From the NCBI GenBank assembly GCA_964419935.1, contig CAYQQJ010000057.1, positions 1 to 12,069 on the forward strand: a stretch of 12,069 nt of DNA, in the 5' to 3' direction. Position 1 is the stretch's first letter. Each line of letters opens with the position of its first letter. The notes beneath the pieces are model-generated. The model did no database searches, had not been told where the DNA came from, and was given only the letters and a program-made list of their open reading frames with translations. Shown here piece after piece: positions 6,680-12,069 of the stretch. Source of the DNA: CAYQQJ01 sp964419935. GTDB taxonomy: Bacteria > Pseudomonadota > Gammaproteobacteria > Pseudomonadales > Cellvibrionaceae. Made by a program: the position numbers and the translations under genes.

Positions 6680-6778
6680 GATACCTCCACTGTACGCTGT
6701 GCGGTGGCAGAAAATGCATTTCGGCCCGCCGGGTGCATAAGGCAGACGGTTTACTATAAACCATCGAGTTGGGTAATA

Positions 6779-6796
6779 AATAGATAGATGTCTATT
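6779..6796. promoter_or_regulatory. Pseudo-palindrome AATAGA-N6-TCTATT
   Basis: Perfect 6-base arms separated by TAGATG form an 18-base site in the AT-rich ectR-ectA gap. Size and symmetry suit a MarR-type dimer. It lies just downstream of a possible ectR promoter on the minus strand (GTGACA at 6827-6822, TATAAA at 6806-6801, spacer 15), where a bound repressor would block ectR. Confidence 0.35.
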
Positions 6797-6833
6797 GATA
6801 TTTATAAAATCTGGCTACGTGTGTCACCTAAAT

Positions 6834-6853
6834 TACTTAGTGGTAAATATATA
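6834..6853. promoter_or_regulatory. Candidate EctR operator
   Basis: The sequence TACTTAGTGGTAAATATATA resembles the EctR site I recall from Methylomicrobium alcaliphilum, TATTTAGT-GT-ACTATATA. The left half-site agrees in 7 of 8 bases and the right in 5 of 8, with a 2-base spacer in the same place. It lies about 70 bases upstream of the predicted ectA -35. The comparison rests on memory of that published site. Confidence 0.5.
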
Positions 6854-6920
6854 TTAAATATCCAAAGTGTTCAACATTTGCACAAATATGCCGCTTGAGG
6901 TGCCAGATAGACCGCCGCAT

Positions 6921-6948
6921 TTGCGGTTTTCCTGATAATCCGTATAAT
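6921..6948 (+). promoter_or_regulatory. Predicted ectA promoter
   Basis: TTGCGG (6921-6926) and a perfect TATAAT (6943-6948) are 16 bases apart; the -35 keeps only the TTG. Transcription would start near 6955, leaving a leader of about 30 nt. The -35 overlaps a small inverted repeat, CCGCA/TGCGG (6915-6919/6922-6926), which might be a further control site. Confidence 0.6.
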
Positions 6949-6953
6949 TAAGC

Positions 6954-6973
6954 ATCTCTCGATCAATAGAGAT
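6954..6973 (+). promoter_or_regulatory. Hairpin over the ectA ribosome binding region
   Basis: ATCTCT (6954-6959) pairs perfectly with AGAGAT (6968-6973) around an 8-base loop. The right arm is the only purine-rich, Shine-Dalgarno-like stretch before ectA (AGAGA, 12 bases from the ATG). The hairpin would begin at the predicted 5' end of the message and could hide a weak ribosome binding site. Confidence 0.4.
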
Positions 6974-6984
6974 CTAAACATTAT

Positions 6985-7539
6985 ATGAGTACAGATAGCG
7001 CACCGACATCGACACCTACAGTGATAGACACAGGCTCTGACGCTGAGCTGGTGCTAAGAGAGCCCGTTGCCACCGACGGTTTGCGGGTGAACGAGCTGGT
7101 GAAGGTCAGCCCCCCTCTGGACACCAATTCCATCTACTGCAACCTCCTGCAGTGCAGCCACTTCGCAGGTACGTCCATTGCTGCTGAGCTGGACGGCGAG
7201 CTGGTCGGCTTCATATCCGGCTATCAGCCACCACAAAAGCCCACAACCCTGTTTATCTGGCAGCTGGTGGTATCCAGCAAAGCCCGTGGGCGAGGCTTGG
7301 CCAAGCGTATGGTGGAGGGCTTGCTCAATCGCGCGACTCTGAGCCACATCGATACATTGGAGACTACCATCGGGCCGGACAACGATGCCTCCTGGGGTGT
7401 GTTCACCAGCCTGGCAAAGAAGTGGAACACCAGTATCAACAAACAAGTGCTGTTTGAAAGCGAAGCACATTTCCGCGGTGAGCACGACGACGAGATCCTG
7501 CTGACCATCGGACCCCTTTCCCGGCCTCTGGGTACCTGA
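6985..7539 (+). CDS. ectA: L-2,4-diaminobutyric acid acetyltransferase
   Basis: The 184-residue cytoplasmic enzyme transfers acetyl from acetyl-CoA to the 4-amino group of L-2,4-diaminobutyrate (EC 2.3.1.178), the second dedicated step to ectoine. It is a single GNAT domain. The acetyl-CoA loop is seen at 100-106 (ARGRGLA) after the strand IWQLVVSS; EctA-type substrate-region motifs are VSPPLDTNSIYCNLLQCSHF (41-60) and FISGYQPP (76-83). Residues 1-20 are a Thr/Ser/Pro-rich extension before the conserved LREP. Length is typical. It is first in the ectA-ectB-ectC-ask operon, with ectB 68 bases later, and is divergent from ectR. The ribosome binding site is weak and lies in a hairpin. Confidence 0.97.
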   Translation: MSTDSAPTSTPTVIDTGSDAELVLREPVATDGLRVNELVKVSPPLDTNSIYCNLLQCSHFAGTSIAAELDGELVGFISGYQPPQKPTTLFIWQLVVSSKARGRGLAKRMVEGLLNRATLSHIDTLETTIGPDNDASWGVFTSLAKKWNTSINKQVLFESEAHFRGEHDDEILLTIGPLSRPLGT

Positions 7540-7607
7540 ATCAGTACCCATTCGCCAACACCTTTTAACCCATTTCAGACCAAACTGCCGAGAGGCGCGA
7601 GGACACT

Positions 7608-8879
7608 ATGAATATATTTGAACAACTCGAATCCGACGTACATGTTTATTCACGTTCTTTTCCCGTGACGTTCACCCGGGCCAGGAATGAATTCCTGTAT
7701 GACGGGGAAGGCAATGAATATATCGACTTTCTGGCGGGTGCCGGCTCCTTGAACTACGGCCATAACAATCCCGAGCTCAAGAAAGCCCTGATCGACTATA
7801 TCGACAGTGACGGCGTGACCCAGGGGCTGGATATGCACACTCAGGCCAAAGCAACATTCATGGAGGCGTTCAACGAACGCATTCTGAAGCCACGGGATAT
7901 GGACTACCGCATGCAGTTCACCGGTCCCACAGGTGCCAACGCCGTTGAAGCGGCGATGAAACTTGCGCGCAAGGTCAAAGGTCGCGAAACAATTGTTGCC
8001 TTCACCAATGGCTTCCACGGCGTGACTCTGGGCGCGGTAGCGGCCACCGGTAACCAGCACCACCGCGGTGGCGCTGGTGTATCTTTGAATAACATCGAGC
8101 GTATGCCGTTTTGCGGTTATCACGGCCAGGACGCAGATACTCTCAAGATGATGGACAAGCTCCTGTCGGATCCCTCCAGCGGTGTTGAACATCCCGCAGC
8201 GGTGCTGGTGGAAGCGGTACAAGGCGAGGGCGGCCTGAATGTCGCCAAAGACGAATGGCTGCGTGGGCTTGCCGCCTTGTGTAAAAAGCACGACATGCTG
8301 TTGATCCTCGACGACATCCAGGCGGGGTGTGGTCGCACCGGTAAATTCTTCAGCTTTGAACACGCCGGCGTTTCACCGGACATTGTCACCTTGTCCAAAT
8401 CCCTGAGTGGCTATGGCCTGCCAATGGCAGTTGTACTGCTTAAGCCGGAACTTGATGTCTGGGAGCCCGGTGAGCACAACGGCACATTCCGCGGCAATAA
8501 CCACGCGTTCGTTACGGCCACAGCGGCATTGGAAACCTTTTGGCAGGACAACAGCTTCGCCGAGTCCGTTCAGTATAAGTCCGAGATACTGCGCAAAGGC
8601 CTCAAGGCAATTTCAGATAAATTTGGCGCTACCCAGGCTCGTCTGAAAGGGCGTGGCTTGATGCAGGGTATTGAATGTCGCAGTGGCGAAATTGCTACGG
8701 AAATCAGCCGCAAGGCATTTGAAAAGAACCTGGTCATAGAAACCGCCGGCAACAAAGGTCAGGTAGTGAAATGCCTGGTGCCGCTGACCATCAGTGAAGA
8801 AAATCTGAAGAAAGGCCTGCAACTGCTCGCCGAGAGCTTTGACGAAGTAATGCGCAGCAAAGTCAGTCAGGCGTCCTAA
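7608..8879 (+). CDS. ectB: Diaminobutyrate--2-oxoglutarate transaminase
   Basis: The 423-residue PLP enzyme makes L-2,4-diaminobutyrate from aspartate semialdehyde with glutamate as amino donor (EC 2.6.1.76), the entry step to ectoine. It is a class-III aminotransferase: GPTGANAVEAAMKLAR (106-121) binds the cofactor phosphate, D235 in LDDIQAGCGRTG contacts the PLP ring nitrogen, and K264 in SKSLSG is the Schiff-base lysine. TFRGNNHAF (293-301) is the EctB-type phosphate-binding stretch from the partner subunit. Length matches EctB rather than the longer siderophore-type DABA transaminases. GAGG lies five bases before the ATG. A 7-bp hairpin follows in the gap to ectC. Confidence 0.98.
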   Translation: MNIFEQLESDVHVYSRSFPVTFTRARNEFLYDGEGNEYIDFLAGAGSLNYGHNNPELKKALIDYIDSDGVTQGLDMHTQAKATFMEAFNERILKPRDMDYRMQFTGPTGANAVEAAMKLARKVKGRETIVAFTNGFHGVTLGAVAATGNQHHRGGAGVSLNNIERMPFCGYHGQDADTLKMMDKLLSDPSSGVEHPAAVLVEAVQGEGGLNVAKDEWLRGLAALCKKHDMLLILDDIQAGCGRTGKFFSFEHAGVSPDIVTLSKSLSGYGLPMAVVLLKPELDVWEPGEHNGTFRGNNHAFVTATAALETFWQDNSFAESVQYKSEILRKGLKAISDKFGATQARLKGRGLMQGIECRSGEIATEISRKAFEKNLVIETAGNKGQVVKCLVPLTISEENLKKGLQLLAESFDEVMRSKVSQAS

Positions 8880-8900
8880 GAGATTGTTCGCCATGATGCC

Positions 8901-8929
8901 TGGCTAAGGAGCAAAAGCGGAGTTAGCCA
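8901..8929 (+). promoter_or_regulatory. Intercistronic hairpin, ectB-ectC
   Basis: TGGCTAA (8901-8907) and TTAGCCA (8923-8929) are perfect 7-base arms with a 15-base loop, 22 bases after the ectB stop and without a T-tract. It is more likely to affect message processing or stability than to terminate. Confidence 0.45.
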
Positions 8930-8963
8930 AGTCAACCCAATACATGAATTTATGAGGTAACCC

Positions 8964-9368
8964 ATGATTGTAAGAACACTGCAAGAAGCCGAAAAAACTG
9001 ATCGTCGCATCCAGAGCAAGGGCTGGGACAGCACCCGGCTGATCTTGAAGGGTGACGAAGTCGGCTTTTCCTTTCACATCACCACCATTTATAAAGATGC
9101 AGAGCTGCACATGCATTATCAGAATCATTTCGAATCTGTTTACTGCATTTCCGGTGAAGGCGAAATCGAAACTGTCGAGGACGGCAAGGTCTATCCCATC
9201 GCTCCGGGCACCATGTATCTGTTGAACAAGCACGACAAGCACATTTTGCGCGGCAAGACGGAAATGAAAATGGCCTGCGTTTTCAATCCACCTGTTGTTG
9301 GTGATGAAGTGCACGATGAGTCCGGCGCTTATCCCACCACCGGTAAAGTTGTTGGCGAAGGCTCCTGA
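8964..9368 (+). CDS. ectC: L-ectoine synthase
   Basis: The 134-residue cupin closes N4-acetyl-diaminobutyrate into ectoine with loss of water (EC 4.2.1.108), the last step of the pathway. The iron-binding residues known from structural work on EctC fall at the same numbers here: E57 (in HFESVY), Y85 (PGTMY) and H93 (KHDKH). The N-terminal MIVRTLQEAEKTDRRI and the motif SGEGEIE are typical, as is the length. The ATG has GAGGT six bases upstream. It sits between ectB and ask in the same direction, 84 bases after ectB. No key residue is missing and ectoine hydroxylase (ectD) is not next to it. Confidence 0.98.
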   Translation: MIVRTLQEAEKTDRRIQSKGWDSTRLILKGDEVGFSFHITTIYKDAELHMHYQNHFESVYCISGEGEIETVEDGKVYPIAPGTMYLLNKHDKHILRGKTEMKMACVFNPPVVGDEVHDESGAYPTTGKVVGEGS

Positions 9369-9387
9369 ACCACGGGAGCTTTCGCGC

Positions 9388-9411
9388 GGAGCGATTCAAA
9401 CGGATCGCTCC
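9388..9411 (+). promoter_or_regulatory. Intercistronic hairpin, ectC-ask
   Basis: GGAGCGAT (9388-9395) and ATCGCTCC (9404-9411) are perfect 8-base arms with an 8-base loop, 30 bases before the ask start and without a T-tract. A smaller stem, GCTCC/GGAGC (9361-9365/9375-9379), precedes it over the ectC stop. The shared GGAGC motif means the two can exchange partners. Confidence 0.5.
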
Positions 9412-9441
9412 ATGAAATTACACTCGAAAGGTAAAAACACT

Positions 9442-10878
9442 ATGTCTCACACGGTCGAAAAGATTGGTGGAACCTCCATGAGTGACTACTCCACCGTGAG
9501 AAACAACATTATTTTTGACGAGAACAACCGTCACGGAACCACCAATCGTATCATGGTGGTTTCTGCCTACGGCGGCATTACCGACATGCTGCTGGAGCAC
9601 AAAAAGAGCGGCGATCCCGGCGTCTATGCACAGTTCGCCGCCAATGAAGATGATGCTGGCTGGCACGAGTCCTTGTTGCGGGTGCGTGAAACCATGCACG
9701 ACATCAATCGGGGGTTCTTTCAGGAGCCCGCGATGCTCGAAAAAGCCAACCAATTTATTGACGAGCGCCTGGATGTCACCGCTCGCTGTCTGGAAGACCT
9801 GCAGCGCCTGTGTCAGCACGGGCACTTTAATCTGGAAAATCACCTGATGACCGTGCGCGAAATGCTTGCCAGTCTTGGTGAGGCCCACAGCGCCTGGAAC
9901 ATGACGCAACTGCTGCAAGCCGAAGGTGTGAAAGCACGCTTTATCGATTTGTCCGGCTGGAAGTCCACGACCTCCATGAGCATTGATGAACATATCAAAC
10001 TCAAGCTGAAGGATGTGGACCTCAATACGGAGCTGCCGATTGTGACCGGCTATGTGCACTGCACCGCAGGCATTATGGCAACCTTTGATCGCGGTTACAG
10101 CGAAATGACGTTCAGCCGCATCGCCGTGATTACCGGCGCTGAAGAGGCTCTGATTCACAAGGAATACCACCTGAGCACCGCGGACCCGCGCATCGTCGGT
10201 GTGGAGAAAATCGTACCCATCGGCCGCACCAATTATGATGTGGCGGATCAGCTCGCCAACCTCGGCATGGAGGCCATCCATCCCCGTGCTGCCAAGGGCT
10301 TGCGTCAAAGCGGTATCCCGCTGCGTGTGAAAAACACCTTTGAGCCGGAACATGCCGGTACCCTGATCACCGGGGACTATGTCAGCGAAAAGCCCTGTGT
10401 TGAAATCATCGCCGGCAGAAAACATGTCTATGCGTTGGAGTTTTTTGATCAGGATATGGTCGGAGACTTGCAGCGTTACGAAACCGGCATCATGGAAACC
10501 TGTAAACGGTTCAAAGCCGTCGTCGTCACCAAGGACGTGAATGCCAATTCAGTGACTCATTATTTGGGAACCAACTTGAAAAGCATCAAACGCATTCGCA
10601 AGGCGCTGGAAGAATCCTACCCGGATTCCGAAATGAGCGTGCGCAAGGTAGCCATTGTCTCTGCCATCGGCAGCGACATGCAGGTGCCCGGCATACTGGC
10701 CAAAACCGTTGGTGCCCTGGCAGATGCAAAAATCAGCATACTCGCCGTGCATCAATCCATGCGGCAGGTAGATATGCAGTTTGTTGTGGATGAAGAAAAT
10801 TATGAGCTGGCAGTTAAGCAGTTGCACCGCTGCCTCATTGAGGTTCACAACCATGGCGAAGCGGTATGCGCCGCCTGA
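9442..10878 (+). CDS. ask: Ectoine-type aspartate kinase (Ask_Ect)
   Basis: The 478-residue kinase phosphorylates L-aspartate (EC 2.7.2.4). The family linked to ect operons is thought to supply aspartyl phosphate without the usual amino-acid feedback control. The kinase domain (1 to about 310) starts with KIGGTS (7-12) and contains SAYGGITDML (41-50), VTGYVHCTAG (201-210), TFSRIAVITGAEEA (223-236) and DPRIVG (248-253). Two ACT-type regulatory domains follow, about 320-395 and 400-470. The open frame extends upstream to 9295 within ectC, but family similarity begins at the ATG at 9442, with AAAGG ten bases ahead. It is fourth in the ectoine operon, 73 bases after ectC, and overlaps the next gene by 13 bases. 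Confidence 0.95.
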   Translation: MSHTVEKIGGTSMSDYSTVRNNIIFDENNRHGTTNRIMVVSAYGGITDMLLEHKKSGDPGVYAQFAANEDDAGWHESLLRVRETMHDINRGFFQEPAMLEKANQFIDERLDVTARCLEDLQRLCQHGHFNLENHLMTVREMLASLGEAHSAWNMTQLLQAEGVKARFIDLSGWKSTTSMSIDEHIKLKLKDVDLNTELPIVTGYVHCTAGIMATFDRGYSEMTFSRIAVITGAEEALIHKEYHLSTADPRIVGVEKIVPIGRTNYDVADQLANLGMEAIHPRAAKGLRQSGIPLRVKNTFEPEHAGTLITGDYVSEKPCVEIIAGRKHVYALEFFDQDMVGDLQRYETGIMETCKRFKAVVVTKDVNANSVTHYLGTNLKSIKRIRKALEESYPDSEMSVRKVAIVSAIGSDMQVPGILAKTVGALADAKISILAVHQSMRQVDMQFVVDEENYELAVKQLHRCLIEVHNHGEAVCAA

Positions 10879-11813
10879 TTCTGTTGTGTCTCTGTGTTTT
10901 CGCCGCGACCGCGTTCGCGGCGGAAGGCACAGGGGTAACCTCGGAAACTGAAACCCCGGATAACGAAAATCAGGAACTGACTCCGAAAGAGTTGGCTGCC
11001 CGAGAGGTGGCTGACACCCTCGAAGAACCTCTCTATACCCCCTTTGTTGAACGCTACGTGCTGGACGAGTTGAAAAGCCTGCGCCAGGATCTGGCCAGCG
11101 CTCGTGTCGAAATGATGCAGCAGGTTGTGGATCGCGAACTCTCCGTTGCCGATAAAGCCATCGGTTACTCCACCAATACCGTCAATTACTTTTTCTACCT
11201 GATGGCCGCTGTCAGCTCGATACTCGTCATTATCGGCTGGACGTCCGTGCGGGAGATCAAGGAAAAGGTCCACGGTCTGGCGGATACCGAGATCAACAAA
11301 ATCATTCAGGTATACGAACAACGTCTGCGTGCCATTGAAAAACAGCTGACGCAAAAAACCAAGCACATTGATGAAAACCGCGAAGAGATCGAAAAGACCA
11401 ATGAGCTGCATGCCTTGTGGTTGCGAGTGGGGCTGGAACATACGCCGGGAGCAAAGATCGCAATCTACGATGAAATTCTCAAACGCCGCCCCAAGGACTA
11501 TGAAGCGCTGACATACAAAGCAGCGGCTGTGCTGGAGCTTGATGAACCCCAATGGGCCGTGAGCTTATGTTTACAGGCGTTGGCCATAGACCCCGAGTTC
11601 AGTCACGCCTTCTATCAGCTCGCCTGTGCCAAGGCGGCGCAGGGCCACCTGGACGAAGCGGTCGAAGACTTATCTGAAGCTTTGGACCGCATGGAGATAC
11701 CGGACGAGGCGCTGCTTGCCGAGCCCGCATTCCAACAGTTAAAGGACTATGGCCCATTCAAGGAGCTGCTTGAGAGTCGTAACCGGCCACAGGGGGAGGT
11801 GCCGGACCCGTAG
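10866..11813 (+). CDS. Membrane-anchored coiled-coil/TPR protein, function unknown
   Basis: I do not recognise a named function for this 315-residue protein. It has a signal peptide or N-terminal anchor (1-18, ending AFA), an acidic stretch 19-55, a charged helical segment 56-100, one clear membrane helix at about 108-126 followed by RxxKEK, and a coiled coil at about 128-182. After that come about three TPR-like units (about 180-212, 213-246, 247-280) and a C-terminal EPAFQQLKDYGPFKELL that often closes TPR arrays. Positive charges after the membrane helix place the TPR part in the cytoplasm and the N-terminal part in the periplasm. The ATG overlaps the end of ask by 13 bases in another frame, so translation is probably coupled; the ribosome binding site is weak. 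As the last gene of the ectoine operon it may aid osmotic adaptation, but that is inference. Confidence 0.85.
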   Translation: MRRLILLCLCVFAATAFAAEGTGVTSETETPDNENQELTPKELAAREVADTLEEPLYTPFVERYVLDELKSLRQDLASARVEMMQQVVDRELSVADKAIGYSTNTVNYFFYLMAAVSSILVIIGWTSVREIKEKVHGLADTEINKIIQVYEQRLRAIEKQLTQKTKHIDENREEIEKTNELHALWLRVGLEHTPGAKIAIYDEILKRRPKDYEALTYKAAAVLELDEPQWAVSLCLQALAIDPEFSHAFYQLACAKAAQGHLDEAVEDLSEALDRMEIPDEALLAEPAFQQLKDYGPFKELLESRNRPQGEVPDP

Positions 11814-11864
11814 CCGGCGGCGGTGCATCAGGAGCTTTGTCGGCACATTTACTCGCAGGAAAAC

Positions 11865-11898
11865 AAAAAGGCTCGTCATGTTGTGGCGGGCTTTTTTT
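11865..11898 (+). terminator. Rho-independent terminator of the ectoine operon
   Basis: GCTCGTC (11871-11877) pairs with GGCGGGC (11885-11891), including two G-U pairs, around a 7-base loop. The stem is flanked by five A before and seven T after (11892-11898). It lies 52 bases after the stop of the TPR gene. Confidence 0.8.
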
Positions 11899-11904
11899 GA
11901 CTCG

Positions 11905-11963
11905 ACACCTATTGGAGTTTCTGGAGTTTCGCACTTTAACAACAGGGGTGCGAAAGCAGGTGT
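11905..11963. other. Two-stem inverted-repeat structure
   Basis: The outer arms ACACCT/AGGTGT (11905-11910/11958-11963) enclose perfect 8-base arms TTTCGCAC/GTGCGAAA (11927-11934/11948-11955). The interior is lopsided: 16 bases on the left, containing a direct repeat of TGGAGTTT, and 2 on the right. It lies between the operon terminator and the tRNA fragment. It might be a small RNA or part of a recombination site; no class is recognised. Confidence 0.35.
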
Positions 11964-11975
11964 TCAAAAACGCAA

Positions 11976-12009
11976 AAGCCCTTGAGCGTCGCGAGACAGT
12001 CAAGGGCTT
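11976..12009 (-). terminator. Hairpin terminator downstream of the tRNA fragment
   Basis: Perfect 10-base arms AAGCCCTTGA/TCAAGGGCTT (11976-11985/12000-12009) enclose a second short stem, GTC/GAC, with a GCGA tetraloop. Read on the minus strand it is followed by TTTTG and lies 12 bases past the CCA end of the tRNA-like fragment, as expected for a tRNA transcript terminator. Confidence 0.65.
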
Positions 12010-12021
12010 AAGTTTTCTATA

Positions 12022-12046
12022 TGGCGCACTCGGGAGGATTCGAACC
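12022..12046 (-). other. 3' fragment of tRNA-Arg, probable integration (att) site
   Basis: Read on the minus strand, the bases end in CGAGTGC-G-CCA, preceded by a T-loop TTCGAAT and CCTCC, the 3' end of a tRNA-Arg(ACG)-type gene. The next bases on the body side should pair with CCTCC as GGAGG but instead read TAGGG, leaving at most three of five T-stem pairs, and the sequence from 12047 on has no tRNA character. The CCA end and the terminator beyond it are intact. This is the pattern left when an element integrates into the 3' end of a tRNA gene: a tail copy stays at one junction and the whole tRNA at the other. Assembly error at the window edge is an alternative. Confidence 0.55.
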
Positions 12047-12069
12047 CTATTCTCCTGTGCCGCATTGTT

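Noticed and set aside
6915..6930. Small terminator (CCGCA/TGCGG followed by TTTT) upstream of ectA
   Set aside because: The stem is short with a tiny loop and it overlaps the predicted -35 of the ectA promoter; no transcript needing termination there is evident.
9295..9441. Upstream start for ask inside ectC
   Set aside because: The extension is out-of-frame ectC sequence and hairpin sequence; similarity to aspartokinases begins at 9442.
9418..10425. Open minus-strand frame of 335 codons opposite ask
   Set aside because: Antisense shadow of the kinase gene, with no motif of its own.
12022..12069. A complete or simply truncated tRNA-Arg gene
   Set aside because: The T-stem fails on the body side (TAGGG opposite CCTCC) and the following bases do not resemble tRNA, so a 3' fragment is the better reading.

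Overview
The window looks like a stretch of chromosome from a moderately GC-rich marine or halophilic gammaproteobacterium, probably of the Cellvibrionales/Oceanospirillales type. The pointers are a complete ectoine cluster of gammaproteobacterial layout (ectR divergent from ectA-ectB-ectC-ask), an E. coli-like glucuronate isomerase, a periplasmic Cu/Zn superoxide dismutase and a YncD/PqqU-like TonB-dependent receptor. The genus cannot be fixed from the sequence alone.

Layout. 1-229 holds no gene: a structured inverted-repeat element (7-122) is followed by a strong hairpin plus T-tract terminator (157-189). sodC (230-784, minus) is divergent from a TonB-dependent receptor gene (993-3053, plus). 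The receptor gene converges on an AEC-family transporter gene (about 3180-4118, minus) that is bracketed by heptanucleotide AGCTTGY-type repeats. A second heptamer tract (TTTACCC type) abuts the stop codon of uxaC (4316-5737, minus). A promoter-like pair at 6007-6035 would give uxaC an unusually long leader of about 260 nt, which holds a nested, strongly self-complementary element (5816-5925).

Ectoine region. ectR (6082-6618, minus) encodes a MarR-family repressor; its start lies one base past the stop of a 19-codon upstream ORF that has a strong ribosome binding site. The AT-rich ectR-ectA gap (6680-6984) carries a sigma70-like ectA promoter with a perfect TATAAT, plus two pseudo-palindromes, one resembling the EctR operator known from Methylomicrobium. 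ectA, ectB, ectC and an ectoine-type aspartokinase gene (ask) follow. Together they turn aspartate into ectoine: Ask makes aspartyl phosphate (the dehydrogenase step is encoded elsewhere), EctB makes diaminobutyrate, EctA acetylates it and EctC closes the ring. A gene overlapping ask by 13 bases encodes an uncharacterised membrane-anchored coiled-coil/TPR protein and ends the apparent operon before a terminator at 11865-11898. No ectD or ectoine transporter gene is in the window.

Right edge. A second hairpin (11976-12009) is followed by about 25 bases matching the 3' end of a minus-strand tRNA-Arg, after which tRNA pairing is lost. This looks like an attachment-site fragment marking the edge of an integrated element that would start beyond the window.
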